Shown: piece after piece, positions 51,904-59,303 of the stretch
Layout of the letters: each line of letters begins with the position of its first letter
Numbering within the stretch: position 1 is the stretch's first letter
NCBI GenBank assembly: GCA_005881495.1
Contig: VBHI01000346.1
Span: 1-59,303 of the forward strand
Reading direction: 5' to 3'
Origin: Chloroflexota bacterium
Lineage (GTDB): Bacteria > Chloroflexota > Ktedonobacteria > Ktedonobacterales > Ktedonobacteraceae
DNA length: 59,303 nt
The notes under the pieces: model-generated
What the model was told of the DNA's origin: nothing
Seen by the model: only the letters and a program-made list of their open reading frames with translations
The model's database searches: none
Position numbers and translations under genes: made by a program

Positions 51904-54612
51904 ATGCCTCAAGCTAACATCAGTATTCGCAGTGCTCGCGTACACAACCTTAAAAACATCGATGTGACAATTCCGCGTGACAGGCTCGTTGTCATTACCG
52001 GTCTGTCTGGTTCGGGCAAGAGTAGCCTGGCTTTTGATACCATTTTTGCCGAAGGACAGCGCCGCTATGTCGAGTCGTTATCGACCTACGCGCGGCAATT
52101 CCTGCAGAACATAGAAAAGCCGGATGTCGATGCTATCGATGGTTTGTCCCCAGCTCTGGCGATCGACCAGAAAGGGGCGACGCAGAACCCGCGTTCAACG
52201 GTCGGTACGATGACGGAGATCTATGATTACCTGCGCCTGCTCTATGCGCGGATTGGTCATCCGCACTGTTCAAAGTGTGGGCGCGAGATCGGCCAGCAGA
52301 CCGTTCAGCAAATGGTCGACGCGGTCCTCACCTTGCCGAAAAGTTCTCGTATTATGCTGCTTGCGCCGCTGGTCCAGGAGCATCAAGGCACGTCTGAACA
52401 TGTCTTTGATGAGATGCGGCGCTCCGGGTATGTGCGTGTGCGTGTCGATGGCGACATTTTTGACCTGAGTGACGAGATCAAGCTGGATCAGCAGAAAAAA
52501 CATACGATAGAAGTCGTGGTTGACCGGCTGGTCATACCTCGTGAGATTGACCTATCGTTCCGCCAGCGGGTGACGGACTCGCTGGAAACGACGCTGAAGC
52601 TCGGCGCTGGCATTGTACAGGTATCGATCATTGGGGGCGATGAGATGCTGTTCTCTGAACACCCGACCTGTGCTTTTTGTGGGATCAGCCTGCCGGAAAT
52701 CGCGCCGCACACCTTTAGCTTTAATAGCCCGCATGGTGCCTGCCCTACCTGTGCCGGTCTTGGTGTCCTGCCAACCGACGAGCCCGACCACCTGGTCGAT
52801 ACACCGACAATGGGCGCTAAAGGCTCGCATCTGGAGCGCGTTTCGATGTCCTGGCCAGGGCGCTCGGTTGAGGGCAAGGAAACTGAAAGTTCAGTCTCCA
52901 CACACATCTGCCCTGATTGTCAGGGTACCCGACTCAATCCGGAAGCGTTGTTGGTCACAGTTGGCAGGCGCACTATTGCTCAGGTGACACACCTCTCCAT
53001 TGAACAGGCACAGCGGTTTTTCCAGGAGTTAGGGTCTGATACGCGGACTTCCTTCGATCCGCATGAACTGCCGGTCGAGATGGTGCTGACAGAGCGTGAA
53101 CGGTTGATAGCGCGCCAGTTACTCAAAGAGATTGTGGCACGTCTGCAATTCCTGCTGGATATGGGCCTGGATTACCTGACACTGGACCGGGCAACAGCCA
53201 GCCTTTCTGGGGGCGAGGCACAGCGCGTTCACCTGGCAACCCAGATCGGCTCCGGCCTCTCAGGAGTGCTCTACATTCTTGATGAACCGAGCGTTGGACT
53301 CCACCAGCATGACAACGCGCGCCTGATGAAGACGCTGACACGTCTGCGTGATCAGGGGAACAGCGTGCTGGTGGTCGAGCATGACGAGGAGACGATGCGG
53401 GCGTCCGATCATATCGTTGAGATGGGCCCTGGCGCAGGCGCATATGGTGGACGGGTGGTCGCCCAGGGCACCTACCAGGAGATCATGGCCAATACGCATT
53501 CGCTGACCGGTGATTACCTGGCGAGGCGCAAGTCGATTCCCTTGCCCGAACAGAGGAGAGAGGGCAATGGGCGATCACTCTTGATCAAAGGCGCGCGCGA
53601 GCATAACCTGAAAAATGTGACGGTCGAGATTCCGCTCGGGAAATTCGTGGTGGTGACCGGCGTTTCCGGCTCTGGCAAGAGTACGCTTATCAACGATATC
53701 CTGTACCGCAAGCTGGCCAGGACCTTCCACCGTGCGCATGAGCAGCCAGTTGCGCATGACTCCATTGAAGGTCTGGAGGAGCTGGATAGCGTGATCGGGA
53801 TCGATCAGTCGCCCATCGGAGGCACACCGCGCTCGAATCCTGCAACCTATACCGATGCCTTCACAGGTATACGAGAGCTCTTCGCGAAGGTACCGGAGGC
53901 GCGCATTCGCGGGTACCAACCCGGTCGCTTCTCATTGAATGTGAAAGGTGGGCGCTGCGAAGCCTGTCAGGGCGAGGGCATCGTCAAAATTGAGATGAAC
54001 TTCCTGCCCGATGTGTATCTGCCGTGTGACGTGTGCCACGGCAAGCGCTACAATCGCGAGGCGTTAGAGATTCGCTACAAGGGCAAGCATATCGCCGATG
54101 TACTAGAGATGCCGGTGGAAGAGGCGATGCGCTTTTTCGCGAAAGTGCCTGCCGTCTACAAGAAGCTGAAGGCGCTCTCCGATGTCGGCCTGGGCTATAT
54201 CCACCTGGGTCAACCTGCCACGACGCTCTCTGGCGGTGAGGCACAGCGTGTCAAGCTGGCGAGTTCCCTCGCCAGGCCTGCAACAGGTCGCACCATGTAC
54301 ATCCTGGATGAACCCACGACTGGACTGCACTTTGCCGATATTGAGCGGCTCTTGCAGGTCTTGCAGCGCCTGGTAGAAGCTGGGAACTCGGTCATCGTCA
54401 TTGAGCATAACCTGGAAGTAGTGAAGAGCGCCGATTGGATCATTGATCTAGGGCCGGGAGCAGGCGACTCTGGTGGTCAGGTGATTGCTGAGGGGACACC
54501 AGAAGACGTCGCGGAGAATGCGCAGTCGTTAACCGGTTCCTTCCTCAAGCGTCTGTTCCTTATAGATGCGGCGAGGGCATATGCTCGTCAGCCGAGCGAG
54601 AGGGCGGCGTAG
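51904..54612 (+). CDS. uvrA: excinuclease ABC subunit A
   Basis: A 902-residue ATPase that scans DNA for damage with UvrB. It has both ABC modules: Walker [15 protein letters not shown] and [14 protein letters not shown], two signatures LSGGEAQRV and the family-typical [19 protein letters not shown] and [16 protein letters not shown]. Zinc modules CSKCG, CAFCG..CPTC and the C-terminal [18 protein letters not shown] are present. The UvrB-binding segment ([18 protein letters not shown]) is kept. Between '[11 protein letters not shown]' and '[11 protein letters not shown]' the stretch is about 60 residues shorter than in the usual roughly 940-residue UvrA, with only a short [13 protein letters not shown] linker. 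This is probably a lineage variant, since the frame is intact. Terminator follows. Confidence 0.96.
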   Translation: MPQANISIRSARVHNLKNIDVTIPRDRLVVITGLSGSGKSSLAFDTIFAEGQRRYVESLSTYARQFLQNIEKPDVDAIDGLSPALAIDQKGATQNPRSTVGTMTEIYDYLRLLYARIGHPHCSKCGREIGQQTVQQMVDAVLTLPKSSRIMLLAPLVQEHQGTSEHVFDEMRRSGYVRVRVDGDIFDLSDEIKLDQQKKHTIEVVVDRLVIPREIDLSFRQRVTDSLETTLKLGAGIVQVSIIGGDEMLFSEHPTCAFCGISLPEIAPHTFSFNSPHGACPTCAGLGVLPTDEPDHLVDTPTMGAKGSHLERVSMSWPGRSVEGKETESSVSTHICPDCQGTRLNPEALLVTVGRRTIAQVTHLSIEQAQRFFQELGSDTRTSFDPHELPVEMVLTERERLIARQLLKEIVARLQFLLDMGLDYLTLDRATASLSGGEAQRVHLATQIGSGLSGVLYILDEPSVGLHQHDNARLMKTLTRLRDQGNSVLVVEHDEETMRASDHIVEMGPGAGAYGGRVVAQGTYQEIMANTHSLTGDYLARRKSIPLPEQRREGNGRSLLIKGAREHNLKNVTVEIPLGKFVVVTGVSGSGKSTLINDILYRKLARTFHRAHEQPVAHDSIEGLEELDSVIGIDQSPIGGTPRSNPATYTDAFTGIRELFAKVPEARIRGYQPGRFSLNVKGGRCEACQGEGIVKIEMNFLPDVYLPCDVCHGKRYNREALEIRYKGKHIADVLEMPVEEAMRFFAKVPAVYKKLKALSDVGLGYIHLGQPATTLSGGEAQRVKLASSLARPATGRTMYILDEPTTGLHFADIERLLQVLQRLVEAGNSVIVIEHNLEVVKSADWIIDLGPGAGDSGGQVIAEGTPEDVAENAQSLTGSFLKRLFLIDAARAYARQPSERAA

Positions 54613-54627
54613 TCTCCTAAAAGCCCT

Positions 54628-54657
54628 GCGGGCGACCCTCAAGGGTCGCCCGCTTTT
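54628..54657 (+). terminator. intrinsic terminator after uvrA
   Basis: GCGGGCGACCCT (54628-54639) pairs with AGGGTCGCCCGC (54642-54653), followed by TTTT. Confidence 0.93.
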
Positions 54658-54735
54658 GATTCGATGGTCACTCAGCTCAGAGCGATCGTATGATCCGACA
54701 TAGCACTATAAGGGAGGAGAGGAGGGCTTAACAGA

Positions 54736-54960
54736 TCAAGCAGGAGTGCTGATCAACTCTTTCTTGTTCTCTTCACTGAACAGGGTCGTCGTCACCCGAC
54801 GAAGCAGGGAGGCCAGCTCCGCTTCCTGTTCTGGCGACCAGCCGTCAAGCAGCTCGGCCAGGTTATCATGGCAGGCGGTCGCTAATGTAGCGACGGTCTC
54901 CTGCCCGGTAGCAGTCAGTTGGAATTGGCCATCTGCTTGACCCTCCACTGGTGCTGTTGT
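54736..54960 (-). pseudogene. C-terminal MarR-like part, detached by an in-frame stop
   Basis: In the same frame as the MFS gene, after a TGA at 54979-54981, the sequence continues GLITTTAPVEGQADGQFQLT, TATGQETVATLATACHDNLA, ELLDGWSPEQEAELASLLRR, ending at 54736. This is the second half of a MarR-type winged-helix module (substrate of 'SLLRRV'). It belongs with the C-terminal helical part of the MFS product (EIERALHVLTSRDSLDQLYR, LDPLFTWLLFRFQEQAPIAG). Read through, the fusion would be about 675 residues. Confidence 0.75.
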
Positions 54961-54978
54961 GGTGATCAGCCCGATCCC

Positions 54979-56763
54979 TCACAGCGCTTCGATGGAAGGC
55001 ATCAGCCTGGCGGCCAGCACGTGGAATCGCTTCGCCAGAGTCGCCCCAGCAATCGGGGCCTGCTCCTGGAAACGGAACAGGAGCCAGGTAAAGAGCGGAT
55101 CGAGCTCAATGCCAGCGCGGGCTGCGAGCCGACGGTAGAGCTGGTCCAGGCTGTCACGGCTGGTCAGCACGTGAAGTGCCCGCTCGATCTCCTGCTGGGA
55201 AGTGCGAGTGGTTGGCATGGCGAAGGTATGGCCCATGTCGGTCGCCTGGGTGGTGGTGCGCAGTCGCACCTCAGGTAGCAGCCAGGACAGCAGGAAAGCC
55301 AGAGCCACCATGGGCACCGTCACCAGGAAAACCGTCGAAAGCGATTGGGCGTAGGCATGCACCACCTCAGCACGCAGGGCTGTTGGTAGATGTTGGATCG
55401 CGGCCACACTCTCCGCGCTGCTGAGATTGATGCCGGACGAAAGTCGGGAAGCCAGGGAAGCGAGATGTGATGCCAGTTGGTTGGAGAAGATGGCCCCAAA
55501 GATGGCCGTGCCGAACGCGCCGCCAATAGAGCGGAAGAAGATCACCCCAGAGGTCACCGCGCCCAGGTTGCGGTAATCCACGGCGTTCTGCACGGCCATC
55601 ACCAGCACCTGCGTTACCAGCCCCACTCCCAGTCCCAGGACCGCCATCGACAGCGATTCCACCAGCACGCTCGTGTGCTCGCTCAGGCGTGAGAGCAGGA
55701 ACATGCCCAGCGTCATCACGGCTGTGCCGGCAATCGGGAAGGCTTTGTAGTGCCCCCAGCGGCTGATGAGCTGCCCGCTGGTGATGGACGTGAGCAGCAA
55801 CCCCAGGATCATGGGTAAGAGGCGCAGGCCGGAACTGGCGGGGGAGGCCCCATTTACAACCTGTAAAAAGAGCGGCAGATAGGTGGTCGCCCCATAGAGC
55901 GCGAAGACGACCACAAAGCCAATCGCACTGGAGAGGGAGAACACGGCGTTGCGGAAGAGGGGCAGCGGCAGCACAGGTTCGACAGCGCGTTGTTCAACCA
56001 GGACAAAGCCCAGCGTGAACACGCCGGCAACAATGGCGAGCAGGATGATCGGCGCCGATCCCCAGGGAGCGATGGTCCCGCCCAGGGAAGTCAGCAGGAT
56101 CAGGCTGCTGGCCGCGACCGTCAGCAGCACGGTGCCCAGGTAGTCAATGGTGTGCTGACCCGGCTGGCCCGTGGCAGGCAAGGCTAGCGCAAGCACGAGC
56201 AGAGCAGCAGCGCCAATAGGTAGATTGATGTAGAAAATCCAGCGCCAGGAGAGCGTCTCGACAAAAAAACCACCCAGGAGGGGTCCGGCCATACTGCTCA
56301 CCCCAAAGACGGCGCCGAACACACCCTGATAGCGTCCGAGCTGCCGCGGAGGCACGACATCGGCGATGAGGGCCTGGGAGAGCACGAAGATGCCCCCACC
56401 CCCAAGCCCTTGCAAGCCGCGGAAGAGAATGAGTTCGGCCAGGTTCTGGCTGATCCCGCACAGCGCGGAACCGAAGAGGAAGAGCACAATCGCCGCCTGG
56501 AAGAGCCGCTTGCGGCCGTAAAGATCACCGAGCTTACCCCACAGTGGAGTAGAGGCCGTTGAGGTCAGCAAATAGGCAGTGACCACCCATGAGAGCTGGC
56601 TGAGCCCCCCGAGATCGCTCACAATCGTCGGCAACGCCGTTGCCACGACCGTCTGATCGAGCGAGGCGATCAGCAAAGCCAGCATCAGCCCGCTGAAGAT
56701 GACCCAGACTCTGTGCTGATCTGCTGTTTGCGCGAGTCCAGATTGCGTCTGCTCTAGAGCCAT
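54979..56763 (-). CDS. DHA2-type MFS multidrug transporter, fused to a MarR-like domain (cut by nonsense codon)
   Basis: Starting at ATG 56763 (AAAGGAATA upstream) the protein has 594 residues. Fourteen membrane segments and LASLDQTVVATALPTIVSDL, AYLLTSTASTPLWGKLGDLY, YGRKRLFQ and the motif GPLLGGFFVETLSWRWIFYI are typical of the EmrB/QacA drug/proton antiporters. After the last span the chain continues with a helical domain (QQEIERALHVLTSRDSLDQL... ARLMPSIEAL), the start of a winged-helix MarR module, before the in-frame TGA. Such fusions let a regulator sit on its own pump. It may now lack regulation but still transport. Confidence 0.9.
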   Translation of the reverse strand: MALEQTQSGLAQTADQHRVWVIFSGLMLALLIASLDQTVVATALPTIVSDLGGLSQLSWVVTAYLLTSTASTPLWGKLGDLYGRKRLFQAAIVLFLFGSALCGISQNLAELILFRGLQGLGGGGIFVLSQALIADVVPPRQLGRYQGVFGAVFGVSSMAGPLLGGFFVETLSWRWIFYINLPIGAAALLVLALALPATGQPGQHTIDYLGTVLLTVAASSLILLTSLGGTIAPWGSAPIILLAIVAGVFTLGFVLVEQRAVEPVLPLPLFRNAVFSLSSAIGFVVVFALYGATTYLPLFLQVVNGASPASSGLRLLPMILGLLLTSITSGQLISRWGHYKAFPIAGTAVMTLGMFLLSRLSEHTSVLVESLSMAVLGLGVGLVTQVLVMAVQNAVDYRNLGAVTSGVIFFRSIGGAFGTAIFGAIFSNQLASHLASLASRLSSGINLSSAESVAAIQHLPTALRAEVVHAYAQSLSTVFLVTVPMVALAFLLSWLLPEVRLRTTTQATDMGHTFAMPTTRTSQQEIERALHVLTSRDSLDQLYRRLAARAGIELDPLFTWLLFRFQEQAPIAGATLAKRFHVLAARLMPSIEAL

Positions 56764-56800
56764 GGGAAGTATTCCTTTACTTCTTTTCGAGCCAGCCATT

Positions 56801-56844
56801 GGTTAACCGAAGCGGCGGGGTTGCCCCCGCCGCTTCGGTTAACC
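56801..56844. repeat. 44-bp palindrome between the MFS and hydroxylase genes
   Basis: GGTTAACCGAAGCGGCGGGG (56801-56820) and its exact reverse complement (56825-56844) enclose a 4-nt loop. It has no T-tract; the ends GGTTAACC are themselves palindromic. It could be a terminator for the hydroxylase transcript or an operator for the MFS gene, whose start it precedes by about 40 nt. Confidence 0.92.
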
Positions 56845-56946
56845 AGGTTATGGGCCAAACGACACCTGGCGGCTTCCCGGCTCTGGAGGGAAGCGCGAGC
56901 AGTCCGCCATGAGACAGAGAGGACCAACTCTTCGCCCGCAGCGGTC

Positions 56947-59040
56947 TCACGACAGCAGCTTATCCAGGGTGATCGGCAGATCGCGGACGCGGATGCCCGT
57001 GGCGTGATAGACAGCGTTGGCGATGGCGGCGGCGGTGCCGACGATCCCGATCTCGCCAATGCCCTTCACGCCCATGGGGTTGACGTGGGGGTCCTCCTCG
57101 TCGATCCAGGTCACGTCGATGGTTCCCACGTCGGCGTTGGTGGCGATGTGGTACTCCGCGAAGTCGTGGTTGACGTAATCGCCGAAGCGCGGGTCCAGCA
57201 CACTTTCCTCGTGCAGCGCCATCGACAGCCCCCACGTCATCCCGCCCAGGAACTGCGAGCGGGCCGTCTTCGGATTGATGATGTGACCGGCGGCAAAGAC
57301 CCCCAGGAGGCGCGGGACACGCACCTCGCCGGTATCCATGTTGACACGCACCTCGGCAAACTGTGCGCCAAAGGCTTGCATGGCGTACTGCTGCGCCTCG
57401 GGGTTCGCCTGGAAGGTGCCGGTTGCCTCCAATCCCTCGGCGGGAACACTCCCGCCGAACTCCTCCTGCAGCCGTGCGCGGAGCGCACTCGCGGCATTGA
57501 AGATCGCCCACCCCCACGAGGCGGTGCCCGTCGAGGCTGTGGCCCAGAGCGCCTGCGGTAGGGAGGTATCGCCGATCCCGAGCTGCACGCGTTCAGGCGG
57601 CACCTCCAGCGCGTCTGCCGCGATCTGGGTGAGCGCCGTCCACGCTCCGGTCCCGATGTCTATGGCGTCGATACGAACCTGGTAGTTTCCCGCCTGGTCG
57701 ACCTTCACGAGCGCGGCCGCTGGAAACTGGAGGGCCGGATACGACGAGGCGGCGACGCCGGTCCCAATGAGCCAGGGGCCAGCGCGCCGCAGGCGCGGCG
57801 TCGGGTCGCGCGGCTGCCAGCCGAAGCGCTGCGCCCCTTCCCGCAGGCAGGCGACCAGGTTGCGGCTACTGAATGGACGCCCGCTCTCGGGGTCGACCGC
57901 AGGCTCGTTGCGTATGCGCAACTCGATGGGATCGAGCCCACAGGCGATCGCTAGCTCGTCCATCGCCGATTCGAGGGCGAACATCCCCGGACACTCACCG
58001 GGTGCGCGCATCCACGCGGTCGCTGGGACGTCGAGCCGTGCCAGCCGGTGCGTGGTGCGGCGGTTCGGGGCCGCGTACATCACCCGCGTCGGGACGGCGG
58101 TCGGATCGGCGAACTCGTGGATGGTCGCGGTCTGCTCAACGATATCATGTGCAATCGCCGTGAGCTGCCCATCGCGCTGGGCACCCAGCTGCACCCGCTG
58201 GATGGTCGGCGAGCGATAGCCCGCCAGCGCATACATCTGCTGCCGCGTGAGCGCGAGCTTAACGGGCCGTCTTGCCACCTGCGCGGCCATGACAGCGAGG
58301 ATCACATGCGGGTGCGTGTCAACCTTGGAGCCGAACGCGCCGCCGACATACTTCGAGATGACGCGCACCCGTTCGGGCGGCAGTTTGAAGGCCGTGGCCA
58401 CGGTATCCCGGATCGGGTGCGGGCCCTGGTTGGCATCGTACAGGGTGACGCTGTCCTCGTTCCACACAGCAACCGTCGTGTGGGGTTCGAGCGGATTGGG
58501 GTGCTCGGCTGGTGTCGTATAGACGTAGTCGAGCGAGACGGGAGCCTGTGCAAGCGCGGTCTCGACATCACCGCTAACCGTGTCGCTCTCGTAGAAAGGA
58601 TTGACGATCTGCGGTTTGTAGAGATCTGTACGATCCGCGCGCAGCTCGACATCATGTGGCTGCTCTTCATAACGGACCACGACGAGTTCAGCAGCCTGCC
58701 GCGCCATCTCCAAGGTCTCGGCGACGACGGCCGCCACGAACTGACCGCGGTACGCGATGGCCTCGGATTGGAACACGGCCAGTTTGGCATCGTTAACCGG
58801 TGCAAGCTGTGGGGCATTCTCGTGCGAGAGCACGGCGATGACACCGGGCAGCGCACGCGCGGCACTCGCGTCGATCGACACGACTCGGCCCTTGGCGATC
58901 GTGCTCTGGACCGGGAAGACGTACGTGACGTGGTCAACCGGGTATTCATAGGCATATTTTGCCGCACCGGTGACCTTCTGAACCCCGTCGAGACGGTTGA
59001 GAGGCGCGCCGGTCGCGCGCGTTATGAGGTGATTCTTCAT
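56947..59040 (-). CDS. xanthine-dehydrogenase-family molybdopterin-binding subunit
   Basis: A 697-residue large subunit of a molybdenum hydroxylase (YagR/PaoC-like). RLDGVQKVTGAAKYAYEYPV at the N-terminus, VSKYVGGAFGSKVDTHPHVI (molybdopterin motif), PATAWMRAPGECPGMFALES and the catalytic glutamate in GVKGIGEIGIVGTAAAIANA are conserved. The region between 'ASALRARLQEEFGG' and 'YAMQAFGAQFAEV' is shorter than in the roughly 730-residue relatives I remember, but the frame is continuous. It overlaps the FAD subunit by 4 nt (ATGA). The substrate is probably an aromatic or heterocyclic aldehyde. Second hydroxylase in this window, unlike the broken one at 19-23 kb. Confidence 0.93.
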   Translation of the reverse strand: MKNHLITRATGAPLNRLDGVQKVTGAAKYAYEYPVDHVTYVFPVQSTIAKGRVVSIDASAARALPGVIAVLSHENAPQLAPVNDAKLAVFQSEAIAYRGQFVAAVVAETLEMARQAAELVVVRYEEQPHDVELRADRTDLYKPQIVNPFYESDTVSGDVETALAQAPVSLDYVYTTPAEHPNPLEPHTTVAVWNEDSVTLYDANQGPHPIRDTVATAFKLPPERVRVISKYVGGAFGSKVDTHPHVILAVMAAQVARRPVKLALTRQQMYALAGYRSPTIQRVQLGAQRDGQLTAIAHDIVEQTATIHEFADPTAVPTRVMYAAPNRRTTHRLARLDVPATAWMRAPGECPGMFALESAMDELAIACGLDPIELRIRNEPAVDPESGRPFSSRNLVACLREGAQRFGWQPRDPTPRLRRAGPWLIGTGVAASSYPALQFPAAALVKVDQAGNYQVRIDAIDIGTGAWTALTQIAADALEVPPERVQLGIGDTSLPQALWATASTGTASWGWAIFNAASALRARLQEEFGGSVPAEGLEATGTFQANPEAQQYAMQAFGAQFAEVRVNMDTGEVRVPRLLGVFAAGHIINPKTARSQFLGGMTWGLSMALHEESVLDPRFGDYVNHDFAEYHIATNADVGTIDVTWIDEEDPHVNPMGVKGIGEIGIVGTAAAIANAVYHATGIRVRDLPITLDKLLS

Positions 59041-59303
59041 CGTTGCTTTTCCTCCCCTGTCAAGTCAAGCAGCGTCCGCACCAGGGTGTTGCGGGCGAGC
59101 GGAACCTTGAACGCGTTGCCGGGCAGGGGCTGCGCCTCGGCCAATTCCGCCTCCGCCGCTTGCCCAAACACTTCCTCGGTGGCTGGTGCGCCGCGCAGCA
59201 CCGCCTCCGCTTTCGTCGCCCGCCAGGGTCTGGGTGCCACGCCGCCGAGCGCAATGCGCACATCGCGGACCACACCGTCGGTGACGTCGAGCGCGGCAGC
59301 CAC
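59037..59303 (-). CDS. FAD-binding subunit of molybdenum hydroxylase (partial)
   Basis: The last 88 residues of a CoxM/YagS-like flavoprotein subunit: VRDVRIALGGVAPRPWRATK, AEAVLRGAPATEEVFGQAAE, FKVPLARNTLVRTLLDL are the CO_deh_flav_C domain. The gene continues beyond the window edge. Its stop overlaps the start of the molybdopterin subunit by 4 nt, so a YagT-S-R-like operon is expected upstream. Confidence 0.88.
   Translation of the reverse strand: MAAALDVTDGVVRDVRIALGGVAPRPWRATKAEAVLRGAPATEEVFGQAAEAELAEAQPLPGNAFKVPLARNTLVRTLLDLTGEEKQR

Overview
The window looks like a chromosomal stretch of a filamentous, spore-forming Chloroflexota of the Ktedonobacteria type. This is inferred from protein style only, without a database search: zinc-ribbon/membrane/lectin-like paralogs, an ISAzo13 element, a YRIC..WSDY small protein, CO-dehydrogenase-like hydroxylase subunits, and a mixture of GC-rich and moderate-GC segments. 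It is accessory-rich and full of damaged genes and mobile-element debris.

Layout. 0-4.1 kb: an operon reading as C5-dicarboxylate (itaconate/mesaconate/citramalate type) catabolism: family III CoA-transferase, MaoC hydratase, CitE-like lyase and a broken PrpF-like isomerase. 4.2-8.3 kb: remnants of a flavin monooxygenase, IS110 (two pieces) and a Tn3 transposase around an intact tyrosine recombinase and a TIR-TPR protein. 8.3-12.1 kb: acyl-CoA dehydrogenase and a tandem-fused malic enzyme whose first half has lost its catalytic residues and is frame-broken. 12.2-19.1 kb: three paralogous surface/sensor-like proteins, an alcohol dehydrogenase with a TetR regulator, a 3-aminobutyryl-CoA ammonia-lyase-like hotdog protein and a threonine dehydratase-like enzyme. 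19.3-23.2 kb: three-subunit molybdenum hydroxylase with a broken large subunit. 23.3-24.75 kb: an apparently complete DDE insertion sequence. 24.9-36.6 kb: a mostly co-directional run (GGR-like flavoprotein, glutaredoxin, broken aromatic amino acid decarboxylase, pentapeptide protein, cysteine desulfurase, class V aminotransferase, zinc-ribbon protein, ornithine cyclodeaminase homolog, beta-propeller lipoprotein), then NUDIX/MBL genes and a lone receiver protein. 36.6-46.8 kb: decayed MFS gene, dispersed repeats, aquaporin, several small genes, two transposase genes with inverted ends, and three copies of a conserved promoter/operator box. 46.7-50.5 kb: a probable Tn7-like remnant carrying an arginase-family gene, two tRNA-Gly-like sequences flanking a VapBC pair, and direct-repeat-rich noncoding DNA. 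50.5-59.3 kb: broken esterase, uvrA, an MFS-MarR fusion with a nonsense codon, and a second molybdenum hydroxylase.

Most unusual signals. (1) Four unrelated genes (PrpF-like, malic enzyme copy 1, hydroxylase large subunit, decarboxylase) each lack what I estimate as about 70 nt, always 1 modulo 3. This suggests either a shared deletion process or a systematic assembly fault. (2) A conserved palindrome-plus-promoter box occurs three times; two copies form an ancestral divergent promoter now split by nested insertions. (3) A repeat-flanked arginase module carries a TnsA-like N-terminal fragment beside a tRNA-like sequence. All family names come from motif recognition by eye; lengths and alignments to relatives are from memory and approximate.
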